From Cornus controversa (lineage: Eukaryota > Streptophyta > Magnoliopsida > Cornales > Cornaceae), in NCBI GenBank assembly GCA_026545225.1, contig CM048850.1, positions 27,953,797-28,017,796 of the forward strand: DNA of 64,000 bases, in the 5' to 3' direction. Shown here in pieces: positions 25,676 through 36,400 of the stretch. Below the pieces are notes generated by a model. The model was not told where the DNA came from, ran no database searches, and worked only from the letters and a program-made list of their open reading frames with translations. Every line of letters begins with the position of its first letter. Position 1 is the stretch's first letter. Position numbers and translations under genes: made by a program.

Positions 25676-26063
25676 CTGCACTTCATTCCAAAAATTACGT
25701 AAATAAAAAGAAAATGAAAGGAAGACTAAACTAAGAATAAAAATAAAAGAATAAAAATGAAAATGAAGTCCTAGTCCATGGTGCTGACAAGAATTCAAAA
25801 AGTCGCTCTCAAAGAGGCAGTGTGAACGGATGCAACCGAAACGAAGGTGCCGCGGTTACACACCGAACACTAAGCATTTTAAACAAAAAGAATGCCAAAT
25901 CTCACTCCTACATGAATTCCTACCCCCCCGAAACCCACAAAATCTCATTACAGATATTGCAATCACATCCATCCACCCCAACATCACCTAACTATGTTTA
26001 TTACGCCGTAAAACTATCAAAAATGGTGAGAGAGTATGCAAAATGTAGCCAGGCATCACTTAC
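25676..26063 (-). other. Predicted leader intron before the 374-codon ORF
   Basis: On the minus strand the donor is CTTGAG|GTAAGTGATG (intron starts at 26063) and the acceptor is GAAGTGCAG|ACTG (intron ends at 25676), 14 bases before the ATG at 25661. Both sites are strong plant consensus, and the 388-bp insert is AT-rich between GC-rich flanks. Splicing itself is inferred. Confidence 0.5.
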
Positions 26064-26286
26064 CTCAAGAAGAAGAAGGTGAACGGCGCACGAAGACGAA
26101 AACCCAACTCGCCACCGCGAAGAGAAGAGCGCGCGGGTACTAGCGGCGGCTTCGGACTGCGTCAGATGGCGGCGGATGATCGGGAATGGTAGATCGAGTG
26201 CTCGGGAGTGCTTGGAGGAGGCTTGGATCGCGCGGAGGAAGAGAAGAATTCGGATGGTCTTTTAAACTGGGAGGGAAGCCCAATGG

Positions 26287-26311
26287 TATAAATAGACTTT
26301 CGGCTCACGTG
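26287..26311 (-). promoter_or_regulatory. Possible internal promoter: G-box and TATA-like box
   Basis: In minus orientation a CACGTG G-box (26306-26311) precedes CTATTTATACC (26286-26296). A CT-rich leader follows (about 26250-26065), then the predicted intron and ORF. The palindrome array lies immediately upstream. This is the layout of a plant gene start. The plus-strand reading TATAAATAG is equally good, so direction is inferred from the ORF. Confidence 0.4.
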
Positions 26312-26324
26312 CAGGCCCCGCGTG

Positions 26325-26668
26325 CATCTCGATTGATCGAGATGTGCATTTCGATCAATCGAGATTTCGATTGATCGAGATTTTGCTTCGATCAATCGAA
26401 ATCAGCTTCGATCGATCGAGATTATCTCTTCGATCAATCGAAAAATCCTTCACTGAATCACACTTTTATTTCGATCAATCAAAATTTTCTTTCGATCAAT
26501 CGAAATTTTCGATCGATCGAAGACTTATCGAAGTGCAATCGAAGAATACTACCTCTCGGGACTTTGGACTTGGCAAATCTCTGCAATTTTTCGATCAATC
26601 GAGATTGAGATCTCGATCAATCGAAATCTCGATTGATCGAGATCCTGGTTTCGATCAATCGAGATGCT
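26325..26668. repeat. Large TCGATCAATCGA palindrome array, internal to element 3
   Basis: About 14 palindromic units of the forms TCTCGATTGATCGAGA, TTTCGATCAATCGAAA and TTCGATCGATCGAA in 344 bp, some fused head to tail. The core is the same as in this element's LTR arrays (five units each), but expanded. It lies between the end of the gag-protease region and the promoter-like sequence of the 374-codon ORF. Confidence 0.9.
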
Positions 26669-26834
26669 CAAAAACAGTCAGCTTGAGTTATGCTTCAGGG
26701 ACTTGGATATTTGGGAATTAGATACAACATTGCTTAGATACAAACCTACTTTGGATTAAAGGGACATCATGGAAGCATGATAGCTACCATGGCTTCGCCA
26801 CCTTACACGTCTATGGCACGACGTCCGGATCGGC

Positions 26835-29800
26835 TCACAAGTCAAAATACACGGGATCCGTCAAGGTGACGACATCCACGTATTCGGTGGTGACTTGGTC
26901 ATCCACGCACACTTTTAAGCGCTGCCCGTTTACTTTGAGCAACGAGCCGTCTTTCAAGTCCTTCAATTCCACCGCTCCGTGGGGAGCGACGGAATTAACC
27001 AACGGTGGAAAAGGTTTTCTAGGAACTCTCCCTTTAGGCACATCCATGACAGTAGTGACATCGAGCATGGAATTGACTTCACATATGGCTTGCTCAATGT
27101 CAAAATCATCACAGTTGAAGTGATTTAGGCATGCCTCTAAAGGATCCTTGGAAAGAATAGAAGGAAGTGCTTCTTGAACAAGGTCTTCCACTACATCGAC
27201 ACAAAAGCACTCACTTTCGTCGTCGGATGTGTGGTGGGAAGCATTGAAGATGTTCAAGCGGACTTTCATATTCCCGAAAGAGATGTCCATCACTCCGGTA
27301 CGGCTAGGGGTGCACACGGTACGGTTCCTCACGGTTCTTGGTGGAACCGGAATCGGAACCGTTACCAACGGTTCCTGATTTTCAGAACCGGAACCGGAAC
27401 CGGAACCGTTGGGGGTTGGAACCGTGAGGAACCGTACCGCGGTTCTCGGTACGGTTCCGGTTCCGAACCGCGGTTCCTTAGGAATTTTTTTTTTTTTTTT
27501 TTAATGAAGCTTGAAAATACAAAATATATATATATATATTCATTAAATAAATGTGAGACCTACAATCTAAAAATGGCACCCTATATATATATAATTATTA
27601 TATTATATTATAGATATATATACATTACATATAATGTATATATATTATGTATAGTAATTATATTATAATATAATTATTATATATAATATATGATAATATA
27701 ATTATTATATATAATATATATACATTATATATAATTATTATATGTAATGTATATATATATATATATTATATATAGTTATTATATTATATATATATATACA
27801 CATATTTAATATAAAACGGTTCCGGTTCCGGTTCCGGTTCCGGTTCCAAGGAACCGTTACCCCCAACGGTTCCGGTTCCGGTACGGTTCTACTGGTCCTG
27901 GAACCGGAACCGGAACCGTTGGTAACGGTTCCTAATTTTAGGAACCGGAACCGGAACCGTAGCCACGGTTCGGTACGATTCCGGTACGGTTCCCCTCGGT
28001 TCCGGTTCCGGTTCCGGTTCCGACGGTTCTTTGTGCACCCCTAGGTACGGCAATTAACGCAAGCGTTTGCCGTGGCCAAGAATGGACGACCTAGAATGAT
28101 AGGAATATGTCGATTCGGATTTTGGACCGGTTCCGTGTCAAGGACTATGAAGTCCACCGGAAAATAGAATTTGTCCACTTGAATGATGACATCCTCAATG
28201 ATGCCACGTGGTTGCTTCACCGAACGGTCGGCAAGTTGCAACGCAACCGTGGTATGCTTGAGTTCCCCCAAACCTAGTTGTTGGTAAACTGAGAATGGAA
28301 GCAAATTGACACTAGCCCCTAGATCAAGAAGTGCTTTTTCAAAAGATTGATTTCCAATGGTGCACGAAATGGTCGGAGCACCCGGATCTTTGAATTTAGG
28401 AGGGGCTTGGTGTTGGAAAATAGAGCTTATGTGCTCAGTTAAGAGGACTTTCTTAGGAACATTATTCCTAGATTTACGCTTTTGAGTGCACAAGTCCTTC
28501 AAGAATTTCGCATAGGAGGGAATTTGTCGAATAGCATCAAGGAGAGGGAGATTGATCTTTACTTGTTTGAAGATCTCCATCATGTCTTGGATTTTCTCTC
28601 CTTGCTTCCCAAAATGAGAAGGTTCCTTCAATCTTTGAGGAAAAGGAACCGGAGGTTCATAGGAGGTGTCAAGATTTGGAATCGATGACGACTCAACTTC
28701 ACTTGCCTTTCCTTTTAGATTTGAAGGGGTATTTTGCAAATTTGGATTTAACAGAAGCAATTTTGGATTTAATTGGGATTCTTTTGGATTTTTAGGTTGC
28801 TCTTGGAATTCCTTTCTCTCTTCCTCCCCTACCTTGGAGTTAATGATTTTACCACTCCTCAAGGTTGTGATTGATTGAACTTGCTCCGGAGGAGCATTAC
28901 AAGTTGAAGATGATGGATCCTCAATCACATGCACACCTTTAGGATTCGCCACCGGTTGACTCGGCAACTTACCTTCCTCCCTTCTATTTAAGGCATTGGC
29001 TAGTTGCCCGATTTGAGCTTCTAACCTAGCCATAGATTGAGCATTGGCCTCAAGCTTAGAGATTGATTGAGAGTGTGTTTGCAATAAGCGGGTATTGGCC
29101 TCAAGATTGCTTATCACTCTTTCTTCAAAGCTTTGGCTTCTCGGAGGAGGTGGTGGTTGTTGGTAATTAGATCTTTGATTGTAAGGTTGAGGATTTGGCC
29201 TATAATGAGGCTGTTGAGATTAGGAATTGAAAGAATTTTGCCCTTGGAAAGAGGGACTTGATTCTTGAGGTTTCCACGAAAAAGCCGGATGGTTCTTATA
29301 ACCAGGATTGTACGTGTTTGAATATGGATCATTCATTTGTTTAGAGTACAAGGCATTCGCTTGCTCTTGAGCATAATCGGGAGATTGCCCGGCAATAGGA
29401 CAATCTCGCACGAAATGTGAAGTACTATAGCAAAACGAACAACCTTCCTGATTTTGGACAGATTGGTTTGGAGTAGGCAGCCCATTTTTCATGATTAACT
29501 CCATTTTTCGGGATAGGGCTTCTACTTGCATGGCAACCTCATCTACCCGTGAAATCTCATGCACTCCTCTACAAGGTTGGGTGGCCTTCCCTTTCCTAGT
29601 GGAGGAGCGTTGAGCTGAATTGTTGCTTAGGGTTTGAAAAAGTTTCCATGCCTCATCGGGGCTTTTCAAAAGATATCCACCCCCACACGCGGAGTCTATC
29701 ATTTGTCTATGTTGCTCACTCACCCCATCATAAAAACTTTGCACTAGCTGCCATTTTGGGACAGCATGATGCGGACAAGATTTTAAAAGATCTTTTAACC

Positions 29801-30422
29801 TCTCCCACGTCTCATGGAATTGTTCTTGGTCAATTTGGGTGAATCCGGTGATTGCTCGCCGAATATCACTTGTCTTACCCATTGGGAAGTATTTTTTCAA
29901 GAACTCTATTTGCATCTCCGCCCAAGAATGGATTGAGTTGGGTTCTAAGGAATTGAACCAACTTCTAGCTTTATCTTTTAGGGAGAATGGGAACATACGC
30001 AACTTTAGATCATCCTCCGTAAATTGTGGTACACGAATAGTGGAACACACGGAAAGGAAGTAATCTAAGTGCCGGTATGGATCCTCATTAGGGAGACCGT
30101 GGAAGCTATTAAGAAGATTGATGGTGGAGGACTTTATTTCGAATTGATTTGCCGCTACATTTGGAAATTGAATACATGAAGGTACTTCAAATGTAGTCGG
30201 AAGGTAAAAGTCCATAAGCAACTCTCCTTGAGGAGGTGGTGGTGGAGGTGGTTGTTCATGATTAAAAGGAGGTAGTCCGGGAGGTTGTCTTTCATTTGGA
30301 TCCATGTTTTCAGTCCTAGGCAATATAGGGTCCCTAGAGGTTCCTCTACGTTGTCTAAGTGTTCGCTCAAGTTCAATGTTACAAGGAAGCAAAGGAAGTG
30401 ACAATGACCGTCTACCTAGCAT
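26835..30422 (-). CDS. gag and protease coding region of element 3 (broken)
   Basis: Athila-type gag begins at 30422. Its core is FPFSLKDKARSWFNSL, then FLKKYFPMGKTSDIRRAI and SCPHHAVPKWQLVQSFYDG. A Cys/His knuckle region (CSFCYSTSHFVRDC) lies near 29430. Further on come SITTLRSGKI, a protease region with ALLDLGASVNLLP, and PIILGRPFLATANAC. The last part reads DISFGNMKVRLNIFNA and ends with KVNGQRLK and DPVYFDL. It is broken by a few interruptions and by a hAT MITE (27305-28043). It still resembles elements 1 and 2 closely in order of parts. Confidence 0.85.
27297..28051. mobile_element. hAT-type MITE with GGAACC hexamer arms (27305-28043) and its 8-bp duplication
   Basis: Ends are TAGGGGTGCAC and GTGCACCCCTA, with a perfect 8-bp duplication GGTACGGC at 27297-27304 and 28044-28051. 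The body is 739 bp. Both arms (about 27320-27480 and 27818-28035) are runs of GGAACC/GGTTCC in opposite orientation, so the element can fold into a long hairpin. The loop (27500-27815) is almost pure AT with many TATATA runs. It sits within young element 3, so it must be younger still. Confidence 0.93.
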
Positions 30423-30685
30423 GCATTAACAATAGAACAACACCTCAATATGAAAAATAAACAATAATATATACAAAAAGAATGAATGAATTCAAACCAC
30501 TAATTTTAGGCTTTATACTCACAAAGGGTTCCAAATTTACTCCTTTTAGATGCCCGCCATGTGGTATACCTAAAATCAAGAGATTTGAGAAATAAGAACA
30601 AGATATATACAAAAAGAATGAAAGAATTTCTAGCCTAAGAATTAAACCAGATTTAATCTTCCAATGGCGACAATTAAACCGTAGT

Positions 30686-30705
30686 CCCCGGCAACGGCGC
30701 CAAAA
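30686..30705 (-). other. Primer-binding site of element 3, tRNA-Asp type
   Basis: On the minus strand TTGGCGCCGTTGCCGGGGAC follows the 5' LTR end after a few bases. This is the site complementary to the tRNA-Asp 3' end used by Athila-type elements. Intact. Confidence 0.9.
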
Positions 30706-30708
30706 TTT

Positions 30709-32116
30709 TGATGTGGTCGGAACTAAATTATATTGTAAGCTTAATTCTGCCATTTTTTATCAAAATATAATTTAACCACTCGCAAGAGCACGAATCTTTG
30801 TAGATAAGGTTCTATATAGAGGGTATCGATCCCACGAGGACTAGTCGCAATTGTCTTAAAGGAAGATTAATTCTACTTTAATTCGAGAAAATAGATTTTT
30901 GAATTTGTGTTTAAAAACTATTGCATGAATGAAATGACAAGAAAAGTAAAGAGTTTAAAGTTGGGAGAGAGAACTAGGGTTGGTTTCCACCACTAGCCAT
31001 TCACATGTTCATAAGTGTAGCAAGCATGGGATTCATTAATTAAATGCCTAACAATGTCATTAGGCTTGTGACCTCAATGACATATCAAAAGATCAATGTG
31101 TGTGCTAACCTATCATAATCCATCTTCAACAAGCATAGCTCTTCAACCTAACTAACTACCTAATTACCCTACTCACTAAGTGAACCCTACATGCATCCAA
31201 ACTACCTTGTCTTGGCATGGTCTATACAAGCAAACATCACACATTCATTTAAACACCATTATCTAGCCATCATTTGCACTTCTTGTGGAATATGCAAATG
31301 TTGTGCATTCAAGTGACCAAATCTACTCTAAGACAAGAATAAATTCCAAATCAAATGAATATATATATGAGAGATGTATTTGTGTACATAATCACTAGGC
31401 TAAATAATCAACATTTAATTACAAATCCCAAGAGCTACAAAGATGAACAAGTTTACATGGCTAGGGGTTGAAACCAACACCCTAGTAGAAGAGTTAGTTG
31501 CTCATGGTTGCCTTGCACCCTTCCATTGATGAAGAAAGTAAAGCTTCTTGGTCTGGTTCAGCTTCTCCTCTTCCTCTCCCGAAGCTCTCTCTTGAAGTAT
31601 TCTGATGTGTGTTGAGAGATATGAGATATGTGTGGCTTTTGGTGCTTTTAGGCTTCTTTTCCAACCTTGGGGCCCACCATATATATATATATATCACTAT
31701 ATATATCCATTGCATTAATAAGGCCCCCAAGAGTCTTGTTCAAGTCAGACAATCCCCCTAAGTCGTGCAAAAAGGGGGATTTTGTTGCAAGTGGGAAAGC
31801 AGGTGAGCAAGTGGCCAAGTGGATTCTGCAGAATCTCGATTGATCGAGATTGAATCTCGATCGATCGAAATGATATCTCGATCAATCGAGATTTCGATTA
31901 ATCGAGATCACCATCTCGATTGATCGAGATGCCTTTGGCTGCATTTTCTGATTTCTTCTCTTGACTGCAACAAGCTTCAAACTTTGCTCCATTTACTCCA
32001 AGACCTGCAATTCATCAAAAACACAAAAATACCGTAAACATATCTCGGTAAACGCAAAAACGAAATTAACATATGCAATAAAGAGGGTTCAAATGCATGG
32101 AATTGAACACTTATCA
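30709..32116 (-). repeat. 5' LTR of element 3
   Basis: 1408 bp, same length as the 3' LTR and differing from it at about five positions (one near the left end, one about 180 bp in, three near the right end). It holds the same palindrome array (31830-31934) and the same TATA stretch (about 31680-31707). Followed by the TACAA duplication at 32117-32121. Confidence 0.95.
31830..31934. repeat. TCTCGATYGATCGAGA palindrome array in 5' LTR
   Basis: Five palindromes, the same as those in the 3' LTR at 22338-22442. Being in the 5' LTR, upstream of the TATA stretch in element orientation, this copy is the one placed to act on the element's own transcription. Confidence 0.9.
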
Positions 32117-32370
32117 TACAACTCCTCGATGATCCCCATATTGTCATTGTCATCAAGTAATAGGAGTTTCAGGGATGCAGGGATTCTAGTGGTTGTTCCC
32201 ACCAAGTTCAAAAACCATAAATTGTTGCCTAGGATGATTACAAACCCAAATAGGATGGCATAGCCAATCCCACATGTGAACCCAACTTTTTTCCAAGCTC
32301 TATATATGTATAGGAGCACAACTCTCAGATATCTCTGGTTTATAAAAGTAAGAAGAAACTTACTATTCAT
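32117..32370 (-). pseudogene. Duplicated unit C, 5' half: start of the membrane-protein gene
   Basis: Opens with ATG at 32370 (MNSKFLLTFINQRYLRVVLL) and continues without a break through a hydrophobic segment (CGIGYAILFGFVIILG, then WFLNLVGTT). A second hydrophobic run follows (SLKLLLL), then MGIIEELY, where the young element 3 enters. The frame continues on the far side at 21216. A TATA box sits about 90 bp upstream. An in-frame upstream repeat of the start (AATAGTAAG twice, near 32365 and 32395) offers a second ATG. Not recognised as any named family: a small protein with two or three likely membrane helices. It was probably intact before the insertion. Confidence 0.6.
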
Positions 32371-32457
32371 TTTTTTTTTCCAAGAAGAAGCTTACTATTC
32401 ATTTTTTTTCTTCTGTGAATGAATGAGTAGTAGTGATGGAAGAGGAGAATTGGGCTG

Positions 32458-32467
32458 CTTTATATAG
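32458..32467 (-). promoter_or_regulatory. TATA box of unit C gene
   Basis: CTATATAAAG on the minus strand, about 90 bp before the ATG at 32370. Equivalent TATA sequences stand at the same place in units A (near 17811) and B (near 19143), within a well-kept flank of GA-rich leader sequence. Confidence 0.65.
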
Positions 32468-32709
32468 AGTGTTGAACTGAACTAAGTGAAGCTTATGAGA
32501 TACTTAATCTTCATTTTTTCTTTAGGATGAAAGACCATATTCAGACTTCTTATCTGCAAAAGGTGAAGATTAAGCTAAATTAAGATACAGAGAGTAGAGA
32601 AGATACACAGAGAGAATGGAAAGAAAGAGAGAGAGAGAGAGAGAGATCAATTCAAATTACCATTTATTTGTATGTATCCATCGTTCTTAATTATTGTCAC
32701 TTCATGAAC

Positions 32710-32710
<1 letters not shown>

Positions 32711-32750
<40 letters not shown>
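32711..32750. repeat. TC and TA microsatellite at the fossil's left edge
   Basis: A (TC)n run passes straight into a (TA)n run of about 22 bases. The corresponding place in units A and B also carries a TA or TG/TA repeat, so the repeat predates the insertion of the viral fossil. Confidence 0.9.
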
Positions 32751-34088
32751 GGAGAATTAAATATAGCTGACCTTGAGAAAACTTTAGCTAATTGGACCAT
32801 ACCGAAAGCCAAAATTAGTGAATTATACCTCAAAGAATTTGAATTACGACAGTCTTATATTATCAAAACAGTTGAACAAGATTTGGATGTTACTTCCAAC
32901 AATCAATCTTTCCAACTTCTTAGCAAATCTTCTCTGGAAAAACTCAGAGAAAAATTCAAATATATCCATCTAGGTCTCGTGCAAGTAAGTGTTAAATCAC
33001 TCACAGCCCAAGGTCTAGACACCTCTATCCTTGTCAATCTGAGAGATTGCAGACGTCTTGACTTTCAAAATTCCCTTTTAGGAATGGTTGAAACCAACCT
33101 CTGTCAAGGACCAATCTATTTCAATTGCTACCCAAATTTCTCTGTTTCTCTTGTTGATCCTCACATCTTAGATGTCCTTACAGTTAATATCCAAACCCAA
33201 AGGTATAAGATGAAAAGTACTACCAGGAACATTTATCTCAGCTATCGGATCTATTATAAGACAATGACTACTCTCAATCCCCAGTATTGCATGATGACAC
33301 CTTCCATCTGAATTCTCATAGATGGACTAGGATTGATTCCACAGTTGTGTTAAAATAGTATATATGGATAAATTAATTAAATCAATGTTTCAGAAAAGTA
33401 GCAGCAGCTTTGGTTCACATATCATGAATCTAGGATAATTGTTGGTCTGGAAAAATCGCAGGATTTTCTGGCTGTGTGAAAAGCTTCACTTCTGGGTATT
33501 GAAATAGCCAGTCTTGATGGATGGGAGAGAGGTTTGGTAAATTTTATTTCTACATTTCCCTCATCATCTTGAATAATTTTTTCTATTTGACTTTTTTCAG
33601 AAGAACTAGGTTCTGTAGCATGATCTAGAATCCATGATTCAGGTTGAGTCACATCATTCCATTTGATGGTTTTTGTGGCAGCTACTGTACTATTTGAGAG
33701 GTGCTAATTTTACGAATTGATTAGAATCTCCTATCATAGTAAGAACTTTAAAAGGAGGATAAATAGATTTTTCATGTTGTCTAATAAGAGGTTTCCAAAT
33801 TTTCTCATGATCTTCTATGACTTTGATTCCTTCATCAAAATATTCTTTTTTGCACTGAAAGAAAGGAACAAATCGTTGGATAAGTTGGAGATGATTATAA
33901 AAACTTTCTTTCATGTGAGCCAATTCTGGAGGAGAATATGAGGAAAATAATTCTTTCCGTTGGACAGCATAATGGTCCTGCATGAACTCCTTTTGGGCAA
34001 ATTGTCGATCTATGTGGAATTCTTTTGAAAGGACAGATAGATTAGGATCAATTTCTACATCAGACAAGCTTGGATTTAATTCTGGTAT
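32749..34088. mobile_element. Caulimovirid-like (endogenous pararetrovirus) fossil, rearranged
   Basis: Two blocks in opposite orientation. Plus strand, about 32749-33306: a viral movement-protein-like region (LEKLREKFKYIHLGLVQVSV, LDTSILVNLRDCR, LLGMVETNLCQGPIYFNCYP), typical of the 30K-type movement domain seen in caulimovirid-related plant sequences. Minus strand, about 33422-34088: polyprotein pieces of the same kind (PESWILDHAT, KEFHIDRQFAQKEFM). Only fragments of a genome are present; no reverse transcriptase. The ends abut TA-rich repeats on both sides (32731-32750, 34086-34105). Broken and rearranged. Family assignment is from remembered sequence wording. Confidence 0.7.
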
Positions 34089-34609
34089 ATATATACACAC
34101 ACACACAGAGCATTGTGCTTTTTGCGTGGTGTGCGCTAGATCATCATCGTAATTAAACGAATAACACTCTATTGTTTCACTTATTCACTATTTTTGGAGG
34201 TGTCTAAGCCTAGCAAAAGAGGCACTCTGGTTAATTCTTGAAAGGTGCTGTGACAAAAGCCCTAGATTTCTATGAAAAAAGAAGACACTGGGAATAGAGA
34301 GTGAGATAGGCTCATGTGAGTTTCAGATTGGGAAGGATTTTGATACAAACACAAGATTTGATTTTCAATATTGGCCAAAAATGAAAAGAGGGAGATTAGG
34401 ACATTTATCTAAAAACCTATATTTACTCTTCAATGGAGGTCAATATTGACACAGAGACAATAAAAATAAATCATCATCTAAAGTAATATGGTCTTTTGTG
34501 AAATTTTTCTTTACTTTTTATTTTTTGAGCTATTTCTTAATTTTAAATTGATATAATACTATTTAATATAAAAACAAATTGCGAATGTTTGGCTCGGACT
34601 TTTTAAAAT

Positions 34610-35746
34610 GGTCAAACTTTATTTGAATTAAAAATACTATCAAATTTTCTTTAAATTTATAAATGGTTATAAATGTTTTTTTTCTTAAACTATTATCTTA
34701 GATTTCATTCATCTTTATATTATGACAAGAAATCATCATCTAAAGTTGTAAAATTAAATATGTAATTGAGGAATTTTATTTTTTTAGTTTTTTATTCATT
34801 ACAGTTTACTAAATAGGAAATATCAACCAACATAATTAATATTTAGGTAATTTTTAAAACCGTCTATATTTCTCAAATTGTTATATGAAATTCTTTTCTA
34901 CTTATTTTTCTATGAATTCTAATATTCAACCGTAAAGTTTCAATCAACATAATTAATATTTACGTAATTTTAAAACTGTCCATATATTACTTTCCAAAAA
35001 AAAAAAACTGTCCATATATTTCAAACTGTTATACTAAATAGTTACTGTTGTATGATTTCATATAATTTAACATTAAAGTTTCAAAATGGTATAATAATAT
35101 AGAGATCTTTTAAAGTAGCAATAGGCAATACCAAATAATGTAGCAAGTATCACTTAGAAACCACCCTTTTTTCATTTTTTTTGGGCTATTAATAAATACA
35201 ATATAATTTTAATTTAAGATAGTGAAACAAATAAACTTATCCACAACGAAAAAGAAAAAAAATATATGTATTACAATAGAAGAAACAAACATACCTTTTA
35301 ATTATATATAGGGTTTTAATTAATATATATTATCAATTAATATTTTCTTCGACTGTAAATTCTCTGCACTCCCATCTATATATAAAGTTGAACCGACGGA
35401 TTTTAATGGATATTTTGAAACAAAAAGAAGTTCTAGTCTTTCATTTATGTTCCGTTTGGATAGACATGAGAGAAAGAAATGAGAGGATAACATTAAATAT
35501 GAGAAAATAAAAGAAAGGAAATGAGAGGATAACAATAACCTCTATTCGTGTTTGGATAAACAGGAGAGAAAAGAAAATAAATAAGAATATTCTTCTTTTG
35601 ATAAAATAGAAGAGAAAAAAGAAAAGAAGTGATAACAACTAAATTACTATCATACCATTTTGTATTTAATTTATTAAATTAAGAAAGGTAAGTACTTTAT
35701 ACAGAAGTGAAGGACAATTTTGTCATGTTATGTTTATAAAGCAAAG

Positions 35747-35788
<42 letters not shown>

Positions 35789-36400
35789 TTAGTAGTATTA
35801 ACATATGGGACATGAGTAGAATGGTAATTTTTTTTTAATTGTTGAAGGTAGTTTTGAAATTTTGAAAATACTCCTTAACCAAGTATCATTTCCCTCCCAA
35901 TCTTCTTATTTTTGGGAGAATAAGATATGAGGAGTTGAGAGAGATAACTATCCATTCAAATCTCTCTCAATTCTTTCATTTCTCTTTATTTAAACTATCT
36001 AAATACAAAACACACTATTCTCTCCTCTCTTTTCTTCGATTATCTTTCTAAATCCTTAAACTAAATACGATCTTAGGAGACAACTATTTAAAAAGAATAA
36101 AACTATTGTAAATAAAAGAGTATATAAAAAAATGAAGGGTGATAGTAAAATATTACTTTTAATTAAGACAACTTGCAAAAAGTCACCTAAGGAAAAGATG
36201 CGTAAATTTTATTAAAATAAAAATTAGTTAGAAGTGTATATAAATAAATATAATAAATCCTATTCACATTTACAAGATACGTGCGCGTGTATATATATAT
36301 TAAAATAGGTATACCAAATCAAAACGTTTACAAGAGAGAGGTTTGAAAACCAGCAATGTTCTCTGTTCTATATGTACAATCACTCAGCAACTCATATAGA
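34610..36400. other. AT-rich intergenic stretch
   Basis: No gene-like ORF. It contains a (TA)n run (35750-35783) and a possible decayed MITE at about 35447-36075. The outer parts of that stretch repeat CGTTTGGATA- and GAGAGAAAG-type words in inverted orientation (left at 35450-35600, right complement at 35960-36075), but its ends cannot be fixed. Confidence 0.5.

Larger units (their letters stand above)
21217..32116 (-). mobile_element. Young Athila-type LTR retrotransposon, non-autonomous (element 3)
   Basis: A 10.9-kb element on the minus strand with both 1408-bp LTRs (21217-22624, 30709-32116), a perfect 5-bp target duplication, a primer site and a polypurine tract. By eye the LTRs differ at about five positions (about 0.36%). 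That is roughly 0.1-0.2 million years at the commonly used rice LTR rate, and older if the host mutates slowly. Parts in element order: gag (30422 to about 29220), gag/protease region (about 29117-26835), a palindrome array (26325-26668), and a GC-rich 374-codon ORF (25661-24537). No reverse transcriptase, RNase H or integrase was found, so it must have depended on another copy. It looks structurally whole at its ends; the gag-protease part carries a few breaks and a MITE. It inserted in a coding exon of unit C. Confidence 0.92.
32371..34610 (-). repeat. Unit C upstream flank, shared with units A and B
   Basis: The promoter-side flank of unit C matches 17650-18600 (A) and 19050-20050 (B): for example GATGAAAGACCAT, the ATTATTGTCACTTCAT block, and AAACCTATATTTACTCTT. 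It is interrupted by a caulimovirid-like fossil at 32749-34088. Similarity ends near 34610. Confidence 0.75.

Noticed and set aside
26344-26721. Plus-strand ORF with repeated DQSRF/IEISFDR residues, and its minus-strand partner
   Set aside because: Pure translation of the TCGATCAATCGA palindrome array. The units lack the uniform repeats and unique spacers of a CRISPR array.
27174-27668. 164-codon plus-strand ORF rich in NRNR and YIYI
   Set aside because: It reads through the end of the gag-protease region in antisense and then through MITE hexamers and AT repeat; not a gene.
21212-32121. Element 3 as a fully autonomous Athila
   Set aside because: No reverse transcriptase, RNase H or integrase could be recognised between the LTRs.
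35447-36075. Complete MITE in the AT-rich intergenic stretch
   Set aside because: Inverted similarity is weak and no target duplication was found, so it is mentioned only as possible in the stretch description.
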